From positions 4,839,001-4,903,000 of the forward strand of contig NZ_CP029552.1 in the NCBI RefSeq assembly GCF_003173775.1: DNA of 64,000 nt. Direction: 5' to 3'. The position numbers were made by a program, and so were the translations under genes. Every line of letters begins with the position of its first letter. Position 1 is the first letter of the stretch. Positions 37,440-45,342 of this stretch are shown here, piece after piece. The stretch comes from Methylobacterium sp. 17Sr1-1. GTDB taxonomy: Bacteria > Pseudomonadota > Alphaproteobacteria > Rhizobiales > Beijerinckiaceae. The notes beneath the pieces were generated by a model. That model ran no database searches and was not told where the DNA came from. It saw only the letters and a program-made list of their open reading frames with translations.

Positions 37440-37964
37440 TCACGCCTCGCGGACGACCGCGAGGTCGAGGACGAGGTCGTGGCCCATGCGCCGGTCGGCC
37501 CGCACTACGCCGATGCCGATGTCGAGCACCCAGAGCAGGAAGGTCGACAGCGCGACGTAGAACAGCAGCGCGTGCACGCCGGCGGTGATCCAGTCGATCG
37601 GACCGCCGGTCGTCGCCCGCACCGCCCGCAGCCCCATCATCCGCATGCCCAGCGTGCTCTGGCGCGGGCCGCCGACGGTGATCGCGCTGTAGAGGATGCC
37701 GCTCGCCGGCAGGATCGCGTAGAGCGCCCAGCCGACCCCGAAGGTGATGACCCCGAGGAGCGAGATCGCCAGCCACAGGAGGCAGCTGAAGCCGAAGATG
37801 AAGAGGATGTCGAGCAGGTAGGCGATGAAGCGCCGCGACAGCGAGCCGTGCGCCACCAGCACCGGCGGCCCGGCCCAGCCGGGGCCGGACGGGGGCAGGG
37901 GGCCGCCGTAGCCGGATTGGTAGGGTCCGCCCTGATAGGGGCCGTTCTGCCAGGAATTCGCCAT
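37440..37964 (-). CDS. RDD-family membrane protein
   Basis: A 174-aa inner-membrane protein. A glycine/proline/tyrosine-rich cytoplasmic N-terminus ([19 protein letters not shown]) precedes the RDD domain with the motif [13 protein letters not shown] and four hydrophobic helices. RDD proteins may be transporters or membrane scaffolds; the role is unknown. Start ATG 37964. It lies directly upstream of bpt and forms the left edge of the AT-rich island. Confidence 0.87.
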   Translation of the reverse strand: MANSWQNGPYQGGPYQSGYGGPLPPSGPGWAGPPVLVAHGSLSRRFIAYLLDILFIFGFSCLLWLAISLLGVITFGVGWALYAILPASGILYSAITVGGPRQSTLGMRMMGLRAVRATTGGPIDWITAGVHALLFYVALSTFLLWVLDIGIGVVRADRRMGHDLVLDLAVVREA

Positions 37965-38206
37965 CGCGTCCGTCTCCGCCGTATCGCCCGTTGGGTAAGG
38001 TGGGGGGAGGGCTGGTGCGCCTCAAGGGCCGGAAAAAATCGGTTTCTACCCTCAGAGGCCGTCCTGCTCCGCCCGTGAAATGTCCGCTGTATGTAACGTT
38101 CGATTGATGGCGTTGAAATTATAATAGTTCATGGTTGAATATTTAATTATATATTTTATTTGAAATATATGCAACTTTTTTAATGGGCATCTTGAAGCAT
38201 TGACTG

Positions 38207-38234
38207 TTGAAATCGAATGTATAATTGTTATAAC
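38207..38234 (+). promoter_or_regulatory. Sigma-70-like promoter in the AT-rich island
   Basis: TTGAAA (38207-38212), 16-nt spacer, TATAAC (38229-38234). An alternative pairing TTGACT (38200) with TATAAT (38220) has too short a spacer (14). Transcription would start near 38241, leaving a leader of about 165 nt before the first gene. Confidence 0.45.
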
Positions 38235-38404
38235 GTGATAAATTCATCATATGGACCAACTAATTTGCGGATTTTTGGCACATTTGATAAATTTCCTAGT
38301 TGTAAGCCTTCACATTTAACGCATACGGTAGTAATTGCTAATTTGCATCAACAACGTAAGGGACTCAGAGATGTTCGGCCGCCTTCTTTTAATTCAGGGG
38401 TGGA

Positions 38405-38887
38405 TTGGACTTGAGCAACGGCAGTGATTTGACTCCTCCGCTGCAAGGAGGCGGTAGCGGTGGATTGAGCACGCTGCAGCCTATGCAGCCGCCTTCCACT
38501 CAAGCCACTGGAATTCTTGCTCCCGTAGTTTTGGAGATTGATGACGAGACGATCACGGTTTTCGTTCCGGTTGCAGAGAAGCATTCTCTAAGGCAGAGGT
38601 TCAGAGCCCTCGCGCGCAGAGAAAAGCGACGTGCCGCCGATGCAGGAAATGCAGCTCAAACTGCGCAGCAGATCGGTATCGGAATTGGTGGTACGCTTGG
38701 GACTGGCGGTTTGATAGCTCTGGCAACCGCGACTGGGCCACTTACCGCTGCCGGTATACTGGCGACCGTCGCCGGTGTCATAATAGCTGCGGTAGGTTTG
38801 GTCGCATCGCATGAAATGAACAGTAGGAAGCTTGCTCATCAAGAGTGGGCGGAAGAATATCAGGAAAAAGTGGAGGATTTAAGATGA
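38405..38887 (+). CDS. Unknown membrane protein of the AT-rich island
   Basis: A 160-aa protein I do not recognise. Residues 1-45 are Gly/Pro/Ser-rich (LQGGGSGGLSTLQPMQPP), followed by an acidic strand-like stretch (VVLEIDDETITVFVPV), a strongly basic helix (LRQRFRALARREKRRA, about 62-77), a long hydrophobic stretch rich in small residues (about 89-132: IGIGIGGTLGTGGLIAL, TAAGILATVAGVIIAAVG) able to form two helices, and a charged C-terminal helix (KLAHQEWAEEYQEKVEDL). No ATG start is well placed; TTG 38405 or TTG 38411 follow GGGG, and ATG 38483 is internal. It overlaps the next gene by 4 nt (ATGA). Codon usage is clearly unlike the neighbours. Confidence 0.65.
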   Translation: MDLSNGSDLTPPLQGGGSGGLSTLQPMQPPSTQATGILAPVVLEIDDETITVFVPVAEKHSLRQRFRALARREKRRAADAGNAAQTAQQIGIGIGGTLGTGGLIALATATGPLTAAGILATVAGVIIAAVGLVASHEMNSRKLAHQEWAEEYQEKVEDLR

Positions 38888-39117
38888 TCCACTCAGAGAT
38901 TCCGCGTGTTCTAAATCTTGGCGACCCATTTATCGCTTTATTTATAATCGTAATGATATCTATTGTGTCTATTTTATCATGCTTATATATAATTTTACTT
39001 TTGAAAAGAACCGGTTATGATATGCGAAGCAGCGAAAGAGATAGAAGATCGCTCGTGATATTTATGGAAAATCGTGACTCATATCGCTCAGATTATGATC
39101 GGCGGGGAACTCGATGA
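38884..39117 (+). CDS. Small single-pass membrane protein of the AT-rich island
   Basis: A 77-aa protein: short N-terminus (MIHSEIPRVLNLGDPF), one very hydrophobic helix (about 17-41, IALFIIVMISIVSILSCLYI), and a highly charged Arg/Asp/Ser-rich tail (DMRSSERDRRSL, DSYRSDYDRRGTR). The start is well supported by GGAGG at 38872-38876, 7 nt before the ATG, and by the ATGA overlap with the upstream gene, which implies coupled translation and related function. The pair might be a toxin/immunity, signalling or phage-type unit; nothing in the sequence decides. I do not recognise the family. Confidence 0.68.
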   Translation: MIHSEIPRVLNLGDPFIALFIIVMISIVSILSCLYIILLLKRTGYDMRSSERDRRSLVIFMENRDSYRSDYDRRGTR

Positions 39118-39148
39118 TAAATAGGGATATATTTCTAGGCGTCATGAT

Positions 39149-39165
39149 AAAAATCGATGATTTTT
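39149..39165 (+). terminator. A/T-rich hairpin at the right end of the island
   Basis: AAAAATC (39149-39155), loop GAT, GATTTTT (39159-39165), 32 bp after the last island gene. T-rich 3' side favours termination on the plus strand, but the stem is weak. Confidence 0.35.
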
Positions 39166-39224
39166 GACGGACTAAAAATATTTTAGAATACTCAGATTTA
39201 AACTGTTTTTATCCGTGCATTTTA

Positions 39225-40487
39225 TCAACCCGCCGCCGCATTCCCATGCGGCCCGATCCGCCGCGGCTCCAGCCCCTCGCGGCTGAGCGTATCGAGGATC
39301 TCGGCGGTGTGGCCGGGGCCGCGCGTCTCGATCGTCACGTCGATCGAGACGCTTTTGGCCGGCACGTCGAGATGGAGGCGGCCGTGCGAGACCTCCAGGA
39401 TGTTGGCGCCGAGCTCGCCCAGCCGCCCGGCGACCCGGCCGAGCACGCCGGGCCGGTCGCTCGCGGTCATCCGGAACGAGATGATGCGGTCCTCGCGCTC
39501 CAGTTCGCGCACCATCACCGAGGCGAGCAGCCGTGCGTCGATGTTGCCGCCGCACAGGACGAGGCCCACGGTGCGGCCGGCAAACAGGTCGGGCCGGGCG
39601 AGCAGGGCCGCGAGGCCGGCGGCGCCCGCGCCCTCGGCGAGGCTGCGCTGGAGCGTGGCGTAGTCGTGCACCGCCCGCTCGATCTGCGGCTCGTCGACGA
39701 GGACGATCTCGCGCACGAGGTCGCGGATGATCGGCAGGGTCAGGCGGCCGACGGTCTTGACGGCGATGCCCTCGGCGAGCGTCGGGCCGCCGATCGGTCT
39801 GTCCTGCCCGTCGATGGCGTTGAGGAAGGACGGGTAGAGCGCGGCCTGGACCCCGGTGAGCGCCACCCGCGGCCGCAGGCTCGCCCCGATCGCGATGCCG
39901 CTCATCAACCCGCCGCCCCCGATCGGCACGACGAGGCAATCGAGGTCGGGCGCGTCCTCCAGCATCTCGAGGGCGATGGTGCCCTGGCCGGCCATCACCA
40001 GGGGATCGTCGTAGGGGTGGACCAGCACGAAGCCGTGCGCCTCGACCAGCCGGTCGACGGCAGAGGCCGACTCGACCAGGGTCTCTCCCTCCAGGACCAC
40101 CGTGGCGCCGTGGGCGCGGGTGTTCTCGACCTTCACCAGCGGGGTCGTCGCCGGCATCACGATGGTGGCCGGGATGCCGAGGCGGCGCGCGTGGTAGGCC
40201 ACCGCCTGAGCGTGGTTGCCGGCCGACATCGCCACCACGCCGCGGCTTCGCTCGGACGCCGAGAGGGCGCTCAGCCGGTTGACCGCGCCGCGCTCCTTGA
40301 AGGCGCCGGTCGCCTGCATGTTCTCGTGCTTGACGAGGACCCGCGCCCCGGTCAGCTCCGACAGGCGCGGCGCCGGCACCAGCGGCGTGCGCAGCACGTG
40401 GCCGCGGATGGTGTGGGCGGCCCGAACGACGTCGTCCGGGGTGATGGCGTAGGGCTGGCTCAAGCGCGACTCTCCGGGTGTCGGCAC
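39225..40487 (-). CDS. Threonine ammonia-lyase with C-terminal ACT domain
   Basis: Fold-type II PLP enzyme of 420 aa that deaminates threonine to 2-oxobutanoate. PLP lysine lies in TGAFKERGA, the phosphate-binding glycine loop is GGGGLMSG, and a single ACT domain occupies about 335-420 (FRMTASDRPGVLGRVAGRLG), the plan of short biosynthetic/catabolic forms such as IlvA of Corynebacterium-like length or TdcB-plus-ACT. The ACT domain suggests feedback by an amino acid. GTG 40487 is used as start; TTG 40460 is an alternative. Its stop forms the right border of the AT-rich island. Confidence 0.9.
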   Translation of the reverse strand: MPTPGESRLSQPYAITPDDVVRAAHTIRGHVLRTPLVPAPRLSELTGARVLVKHENMQATGAFKERGAVNRLSALSASERSRGVVAMSAGNHAQAVAYHARRLGIPATIVMPATTPLVKVENTRAHGATVVLEGETLVESASAVDRLVEAHGFVLVHPYDDPLVMAGQGTIALEMLEDAPDLDCLVVPIGGGGLMSGIAIGASLRPRVALTGVQAALYPSFLNAIDGQDRPIGGPTLAEGIAVKTVGRLTLPIIRDLVREIVLVDEPQIERAVHDYATLQRSLAEGAGAAGLAALLARPDLFAGRTVGLVLCGGNIDARLLASVMVRELEREDRIISFRMTASDRPGVLGRVAGRLGELGANILEVSHGRLHLDVPAKSVSIDVTIETRGPGHTAEILDTLSREGLEPRRIGPHGNAAAG

Positions 40488-40510
40488 TGTAGGGCCCCCA
40501 AGGTTCCGCG

Positions 40511-40930
40511 TCAGCCCGCCCCCGGCTCGGCGAGCGCCGCGTCCGGCGTGTCGAGGTAGTAGTGCTTGAGCAGGTAGAGCGCCGCGCCGCCGACCGGGCC
40601 GCGGTCGCTCGTGAGCCCCGAGAGGTCGGTGCGGCTCATCCCGGAGAACTCGCAGACCGCGTAGCGCGGCAGCGGGCTGCGGCCCTCGCGCTCCTGCGAG
40701 AAGTCGATGCGGATGCTGCGCTCCTGCGGTCCGGCGGCCTCGCGCAACACCGCCACGCGGGCGCCCGCCGGCACCAGGGTCGGCAGGGCCCGCCGGCAGA
40801 TCCGGGCCTGCTCGGCATCGGGCGTGCCGGAGCAGGCGCCGAGGCCCAGGAGACCGGCAAGGACCAGGAGGGCGGCGAGACCCGTGAGCCTCGCGCGGGA
40901 GCCCGGGCTCACCCGTCCTTTCCGTCTCAC
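40511..40930 (-). CDS. Small lipoprotein, unknown function
   Basis: A 139-aa protein with a basic N-terminus, a hydrophobic helix (LTGLAALLVLAGLLGLG) and a lipobox LGLGAC, so it should be lipidated at the Cys and sit on the periplasmic side. The mature part holds two further Cys (ARICRRAL, YAVCEFSG), probably disulfide-bonded. The GTG start at 40930 overlaps the hemB stop by four bases (GTGA), so it is coupled to hemB. No domain recognised. Confidence 0.78.
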   Translation of the reverse strand: MRRKGRVSPGSRARLTGLAALLVLAGLLGLGACSGTPDAEQARICRRALPTLVPAGARVAVLREAAGPQERSIRIDFSQEREGRSPLPRYAVCEFSGMSRTDLSGLTSDRGPVGGAALYLLKHYYLDTPDAALAEPGAG

Positions 40931-41976
40931 CCTTGCCGCAGCCGCTCGGCGACCCGCGGGGCGAAGTAGGTGAAGACGCCGTCGGCGCCGGCGCGCTTGA
41001 AGGCGGCGAGGCTCTCCATCATGGCGCGCTCGCCGTCGAGCCAGCCGTTCTGGGCGGCCGCCGCGATCATCGCGTACTCGCCCGAGACCTGGTAGGCGAA
41101 GGTGGGGACGGAAAAATTCTCCTTCACCCGGCGGATCACGTCGAGATAGGGCATGCCCGGCTTGACCATCACCGAGTCGGCGCCCTCGTCGAGGTCGAGG
41201 GCGACCTCGCGCAGCGCCTCGTCGGTGTTGCCGGCATCCATCTGGTAGGTGCGCTTGTCGCCGACCAGCGTGGCGTTGGTGCCGATCGCGTCGCGGAACG
41301 GGCCGTAGAAGGCGCTGGCGTACTTCGCCGCATAGGTCATGATCTGCACGTCGCGGTGCCCGGCCCGGTCGAGCCCGGCCCGGATCGCCCCGACCCGCCC
41401 GTCCATCATGTCGGAGGGGGCGATGACGTCGGTGCCGGCCTCGGCCTGGATCAGGCTCTGCTCGACGAGGAGCGCCACCGTCTCGTCGTTGACGATCACC
41501 CCGTCCTCCAGGAGGCCGTCATGGCCGTGGCTGGTATAGGGGTCGAGGGCGACGTCGGTGATGATGCCGATCTCCGGCACCGCCTTCTTCACCGCCCGCA
41601 CGGCGCGGCAGACCAGGTTGTTGCGGTTGAGCGCCTCGGAGCCCGTCGCGTCGCGCAAGGACGGCTCGACGAAGGGGAAGAACGAGATCGCCGGGATGCG
41701 CAAGGCGGCGGCCCGCTCGGCCGCCCGCACCGCCTCGTCGACGGTCAGGCGCTCGACGCCCGGCATCGAGGCGACCGGCACGCGCCGGGTCTCGCCCTCG
41801 ATCAGGAAGATCGGCCAGATCAGGTCGTCGACGGTGAGGGTGGTCTCGCGCACCAGGCGGCGCGACCACTCGGCCTTGCGGTTGCGGCGCGGGCGCTGGG
41901 TCAGTCCGAGGGAGGCCGGCTCGGTCCGGGCGGCTTCCCGGGCCAGCGGCCGGGGCATCGGCTGGATCTGCGACAT
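40927..41976 (-). CDS. hemB: Delta-aminolevulinic acid dehydratase (porphobilinogen synthase)
   Basis: Condenses two 5-aminolevulinate molecules to porphobilinogen, the second common step of tetrapyrrole (heme, bacteriochlorophyll, B12) synthesis. The 349-aa enzyme has both active-site lysines: K218 in IMTYAAKYASAFYGP and K272 in SVMVKPGMPYLD. The metal site reads DVALDPYTSHGHDG (141-154), with Asp/Ala in place of the three zinc cysteines, so it belongs to the Mg-type group known in Bradyrhizobium and Pseudomonas. Start ATG 41976 has GAGGAGG. Confidence 0.96.
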   Translation of the reverse strand: MSQIQPMPRPLAREAARTEPASLGLTQRPRRNRKAEWSRRLVRETTLTVDDLIWPIFLIEGETRRVPVASMPGVERLTVDEAVRAAERAAALRIPAISFFPFVEPSLRDATGSEALNRNNLVCRAVRAVKKAVPEIGIITDVALDPYTSHGHDGLLEDGVIVNDETVALLVEQSLIQAEAGTDVIAPSDMMDGRVGAIRAGLDRAGHRDVQIMTYAAKYASAFYGPFRDAIGTNATLVGDKRTYQMDAGNTDEALREVALDLDEGADSVMVKPGMPYLDVIRRVKENFSVPTFAYQVSGEYAMIAAAAQNGWLDGERAMMESLAAFKRAGADGVFTYFAPRVAERLRQG

Positions 41977-42176
41977 CCGGGGTCGGGCCTCCTCGCGGCC
42001 CGCCTTCGTGCCGGGCCTGTTCCAAATCGGACGCTTCGACGTCGAATTCGTCCAATCCGGAGGTAGCACAAACCAAACGGCGCCTGAACCCGGGCGGAGG
42101 TGCATGGCAGGGTTTCGCGTCGCCTCGTACCGTTGACGCGGCGGCTCGCGCCCGGTTAACCGCCATTAAGTGTCTC

Positions 42177-42238
42177 TCACGAAACTCCCGCTGCTCCGAC
42201 GCCGCCACGGCGAGCGACGGTGACCGGGAGTTTCGTGA
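42177..42238. promoter_or_regulatory. 14-bp perfect inverted repeat in the hemB / hydrolase gap
   Basis: TCACGAAACTCCCG (42177-42190) and its exact complement (42225-42238) enclose 34 nt. It ends 24 bp before the hydrolase start, so its RNA stem would lie in that gene's leader. It is also about 200 bp upstream of hemB. Confidence 0.5.
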
Positions 42239-42262
42239 CCGCACGAACCGGGAGGGTGCATC

Positions 42263-43315
42263 ATGGGCGACGCGGGCGTGACGGCGGACGGCGCGGTTCT
42301 GTGCGAGCGGCGGGGCGCCGCCGGACTCATCACCCTCAACCGGCCCAAGGCCCTCAACGCCCTCACCCTCGAGATGGTGCGCGCCATGCGCGCCGCCCTC
42401 GACGCCTGGGCGGCGGACCCTGCCGTGACCCGGGTGGTTGTGCAGGGCGCCGGCGAACGCGCCTTCTGCGCCGGCGGCGACATCCGCCGCATCCACGAGG
42501 AGGGGAGCGCCGGGAAATTTGAGGAAGCCCAGACCTTCTTCCGCGAGGAATACGAACTCAACGCGCTGATCCAGCGCTATCCGAAGCCCTACGTCGCGCT
42601 GATCGACGGCATCGTGATGGGCGGAGGCGTCGGCGTGTCGGTGCACGGCTCGCACCGGGTCGCCGCGGAGCGCACGGCCTTCGCGATGCCCGAGACCGGC
42701 ATTGGCTTCTTCCCCGATGTCGGTGCGACCTACGCCCTGCCGCGGCTGCCGGGCTTCGTCGGTACCTATCTGGCGCTCACCGGCGAGCGGATCGGCCAGG
42801 GCGACGTGCTGGCCTTCGGGCTCGGCACCCACGCCGCACCCGCCGCGCGCTTCGACGCGATCCGCGATGCCCTCAGCGAGGGCGGCCCGGTCGAGGCGGC
42901 GATCGGCCATCACGATGCGCCGGCCCCCGGCCCGCTCCACGCCGAGCGGGCGCTGATCGAATCCTGCTTCTCGGCCGACAGCGTGCCTGAGGTGCTGGCG
43001 CGGCTCGACGCCGCCGGCTCCGACTTTGCGCAAAAGTCCGCCGCGACGATCCGCACCCGCTCGCCGACGAGCCTCGTCCTGGCGCTGGCCCAGATGCGCC
43101 GCGGCGCGTCCCTGTCCTTCCCGGAGGCGATGCGGCTCGAATACCGCATCCTGTGCCGGATCCTGCGCGGGCACGACTTCTACGAGGGCGTGCGCTCGGT
43201 GCTGATCGACCGCGACGGGAAGCCGGACTGGCGGCCCGCCACCCTGGAGGCGGTGCAGGCGTCCGACATCGAGGCCCATTTCGCGCCGATGCCCGGCGAG
43301 CCGAGCTTCACCTGA
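42263..43315 (+). CDS. 3-hydroxyisobutyryl-CoA hydrolase (enoyl-CoA hydratase superfamily)
   Basis: A 350-aa crotonase-fold thioesterase of valine breakdown, releasing 3-hydroxyisobutyrate from its CoA ester. Oxyanion-hole segment AFCAGGDIRRIHEEG and the catalytic loop AMPETGIGFFPDVGATY with Glu and Asp are typical of the HIBCH branch, as are the extended length and the terminal domain (RLEYRILCRILRGHDFYEGV). Start ATG 42263 follows GGGAGGG. It is followed after 2 nt by a membrane-protein gene. Isomerase family members of similar length are less likely. Confidence 0.88.
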   Translation: MGDAGVTADGAVLCERRGAAGLITLNRPKALNALTLEMVRAMRAALDAWAADPAVTRVVVQGAGERAFCAGGDIRRIHEEGSAGKFEEAQTFFREEYELNALIQRYPKPYVALIDGIVMGGGVGVSVHGSHRVAAERTAFAMPETGIGFFPDVGATYALPRLPGFVGTYLALTGERIGQGDVLAFGLGTHAAPAARFDAIRDALSEGGPVEAAIGHHDAPAPGPLHAERALIESCFSADSVPEVLARLDAAGSDFAQKSAATIRTRSPTSLVLALAQMRRGASLSFPEAMRLEYRILCRILRGHDFYEGVRSVLIDRDGKPDWRPATLEAVQASDIEAHFAPMPGEPSFT

Positions 43316-43317
43316 CC

Positions 43318-43779
43318 ATGCGCTCCTTGAGCAAGGTCCGGGGCGGTCCGCGGCGGGCCGGGATCGAGGAGGCGGCCGACCGCATCGAGCGCCGGCCCCC
43401 GCGCCCCGAGACGCGCTGGGACGTGGTCCTGGTCTGGCTGATGCGGGTCGTCGCGGTGGTCTGGATGGTCAAGGGCCTGAGCGCCTGGGCCGAGATCCTC
43501 GGCGCCCGTCCCAACGCCGCGCCGTTCGAGACCGCGCCGATCGGCCGGCAGGCGGTGATCGTCTATTTCGGCGTCATCAACCTGCTGGCGGCGGTGGGCC
43601 TGTGGCTCGCCACCGCCTGGGGCGGGGTGGTCTGGCTGCTCGCCGCCACCTCGGCGATCGTGCTCGCCCTGCTCACCCCGCAGCTGCTGCCGATGTCGAT
43701 TCCGAGCCTCGCCTTCGACAGCATGATCATCCTTGTCTACTTCACGGTCTCCTGGTTGGCCTCGCGCGAACTACGCTGA
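43318..43779 (+). CDS. Small multi-pass membrane protein, unknown (DUF6163-like by context)
   Basis: A 153-aa protein with a polar basic N-terminus (GIEEAADRIERRPPRPETRW) and three or four hydrophobic helices (LVWLMRVVAVVWMVKGLSAW; VIVYFGVINLLAAVGLWLAT; VVWLLAATSAIVLALLTP; MIILVYFTVSWLA). Start ATG 43318 lies 2 nt past the stop of the hydrolase gene. In rhizobia a small membrane protein annotated DUF6163 lies near ldtR and hemB, as I recall; this may be the same, but that is inference. Confidence 0.75.
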   Translation: MRSLSKVRGGPRRAGIEEAADRIERRPPRPETRWDVVLVWLMRVVAVVWMVKGLSAWAEILGARPNAAPFETAPIGRQAVIVYFGVINLLAAVGLWLATAWGGVVWLLAATSAIVLALLTPQLLPMSIPSLAFDSMIILVYFTVSWLASRELR

Positions 43780-43799
43780 TCCTCAACCTTTCTCGAAAG

Positions 43800-43840
43800 T
43801 GAACGATCAGGTTCATCTTCGGTTTACCGACAGAGGTAAA
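43800..43840. promoter_or_regulatory. Two dyads upstream of ldtR
   Basis: TGAAC-N6-GTTCA (43800-43815) and TTTACC-N6-GGTAAA (43823-43840), both perfect, in the 174-bp gap before ldtR. MarR-family proteins bind such dyads and often regulate themselves, so either may be an LdtR operator. Confidence 0.5.
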
Positions 43841-43953
43841 TCGAGAATTTATCCTGTCGTTTAAACTCACATTCACGGGGCGCGCCTAATTTGAACTCAT
43901 AAGCGGAGCGGGACGACACCGCCGAGCACCCCCGTACAGAGTGAGGCGTTCCG

Positions 43954-44469
43954 ATGAAGACCCAGGCGACGAAGGTGGCGCAGACGATCTCCGCTCCCGA
44001 GACCGAGACCGCGGTGCGCCCCCACTACCTCGAGGCCCTCCACCTGGTGGAGCGCCTGCACCGCCGCCTCCTCGACGTGATCAAGGACGAGTTCGAGCGC
44101 CGCGGCCGCGAGGACGTCAACAGCGTCCAGGCCCTGCTGCTCTACAACATCGGCGACAAGGAGCTGACCGCGAGCGAGCTGCGCACCCGCGGCTACTATC
44201 TCGGCTCGAACGTCTCGTACAACGTCAAGAAGCTGGTCGAGACCGGCTACCTGCACCACGCCCGCTCGAAGACCGACCGCCGCTCGGTCCGCATCAGCCT
44301 CACCGACAAGGGCCGCGAGGTGCACGAGATTGTCCGCGGGCTCTACGACAAGCACGCCAAGACGATCCAGCCGATCGGCGGCATCTCCGAGGACGATTTC
44401 GGCCGGCTCAACACGGCGCTGGCCCGGCTCGAGCGCTTCTGGACCGACCAGATCCGCTACCGGCTGTGA
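43954..44469 (+). CDS. ldtR: MarR-family regulator LdtR
   Basis: A 171-aa winged-helix regulator. The sequence VNSVQALLLYNIGDKELTAS and RTRGYYLGSNVSYNVKKLVE, with wing SKTDRRSVRISLTDKG, matches LdtR of rhizobia and Liberibacter, which controls an L,D-transpeptidase (ldtP) and osmotic or cell-wall stress genes. No transpeptidase gene is adjacent here. Start ATG 43954 has GTGAGGCG. Two palindromes lie upstream. Confidence 0.88.
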   Translation: MKTQATKVAQTISAPETETAVRPHYLEALHLVERLHRRLLDVIKDEFERRGREDVNSVQALLLYNIGDKELTASELRTRGYYLGSNVSYNVKKLVETGYLHHARSKTDRRSVRISLTDKGREVHEIVRGLYDKHAKTIQPIGGISEDDFGRLNTALARLERFWTDQIRYRL

Positions 44470-44540
44470 GGTGCCGATCGACAGCATCGATCGGGTGCGA
44501 AGGCCGAGAGCTTGTTTGATCGGCCTCTGTCGATATCCCT

Positions 44541-44696
44541 CCCCTCCGCGTGATTCCGGGGCCGCGAAAGCGAAGCCCGGAATCCAGATCCTCAGGTCGT
44601 TCCGGAAGCGGCGGATAGCGTCCCGCTCGATCCTGAACTGTCCGCGGCTCTGGATTCCGGGCTCCGCTTTCGCGGCCCCGGAATCACGCGGAGGGG
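44541..44696. repeat. ~155-bp palindromic element, family C copy 3
   Basis: CCCCTCCGCGTGATTCCGGG and its complement form near-perfect outer arms; inner arms AGCCCGGAATCCAG and CTGGATTCCGGGCT. Same design as 18570-18720 and 21618-21753. The rest of the ldtR-DUF6894 gap shows no gene. Confidence 0.88.
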
Positions 44697-44830
44697 AGCA
44701 CGACTGTCGAGCGACGCGTGGCGGCCCGGCTACGGCACACGACGGCAGCATGAGGTTGCAGGTCGGCGAGGCGCTCTCGCGAGCGTCCCCGTCGGCATCG
44801 TGTACCCGAGTGGCCCGGCTGGCCTATCCC

Positions 44831-45088
44831 CTAATTCAGCAGCGCCCGGCTACGGTTCTCCCGGGCCCGCACGGTCGTCATCGGCAGGCGGAAGACGGGG
44901 CGCTGGTGCTGGTCCTCGACCCGGAAGGCGCTGCGCCTCCAGTCGCAGGCGACCTCGCCGTCGTCGAGCAGGCCGGCCGCGAGCTTCGCCGCCACCTCCA
45001 GCGCATCGGCCGCGCTCCGCAACTCGACGCCCTCGGGATCGATGATCAGGCGGCGACCCGACTGGAAATGGAAATAGTAGACGGTCAT
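44831..45088 (-). CDS. DUF6894-type small protein
   Basis: An 85-aa protein beginning MTVYYFHFQSGRRLIIDPEG, the YYFH-x-(D/S)G-x-x-x-x-DPEG pattern of the small DUF6894 family, abundant in Methylobacterium and rhizobia and without known function. A helix EAAKLAAGLLDDG-like stretch follows, then VFRLPMTTVRARENRSR. Start taken at ATG 45088; the frame is open to 45178. Stands alone between a repeat and the ATP synthase operon. Confidence 0.75.
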   Translation of the reverse strand: MTVYYFHFQSGRRLIIDPEGVELRSAADALEVAAKLAAGLLDDGEVACDWRRSAFRVEDQHQRPVFRLPMTTVRARENRSRALLN

Positions 45089-45285
45089 CACGGGCTCGGC
45101 GGCGATTCGGCCGCTTCTCATGCCACAGAAAAATGCGGCCGGCGATCCTCTTGTCACAAACCTGTAAAACCCGCGCATCTTCAGCGCCGCCGGGCCGCGG
45201 GATTGCCGTTATATCTTGAAATAATTCCTCGAACCGCAACTGAAGACTTTGCGGCATGACGAAAATGGGCTTTCGGTTTCGTCCA

Positions 45286-45310
45286 ATAAGAAAGCCGCCC
45301 GAAGGCGGCT
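45286..45310 (-). terminator. Terminator of the F0 ATP synthase operon
   Basis: On the minus strand AGCCGCC-TTCG-GGCGGCT followed by TTCTTATT: a stable UUCG tetraloop stem 33 bp past the atpF stop. Confidence 0.85.
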
Positions 45311-45342
45311 CTCAGTGTGCGTGGCCGGATTGCCGCAGGTGA

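Larger units (their letters stand above)
38085..39224. other. AT-rich island (probable foreign DNA)
   Basis: Composition drops abruptly from the surrounding high GC: hand counts give 13 of 60 G/C at 38101-38160 and 11 of 60 at 38941-39000. Borders are about 38085 (just past the RDD gene start region) and the threonine ammonia-lyase stop at 39225. It holds two plus-strand membrane-protein genes, a promoter-like region and two A/T hairpins at the right end (39149-39165, CTAAAA-ATA-TTTTAG at 39172-39186). No transposase, integrase, tRNA or flanking direct repeat was seen. Interrupts an order otherwise familiar from rhizobia. Confidence 0.85.

Noticed and set aside
38217..38414. 65-codon frame at the start of the AT-rich island
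   Set aside because: Its ATG lies inside the best promoter candidate and it has no ribosome site; the TTGA overlap with the next frame keeps it from being fully excluded, so it is mentioned in a finding only.
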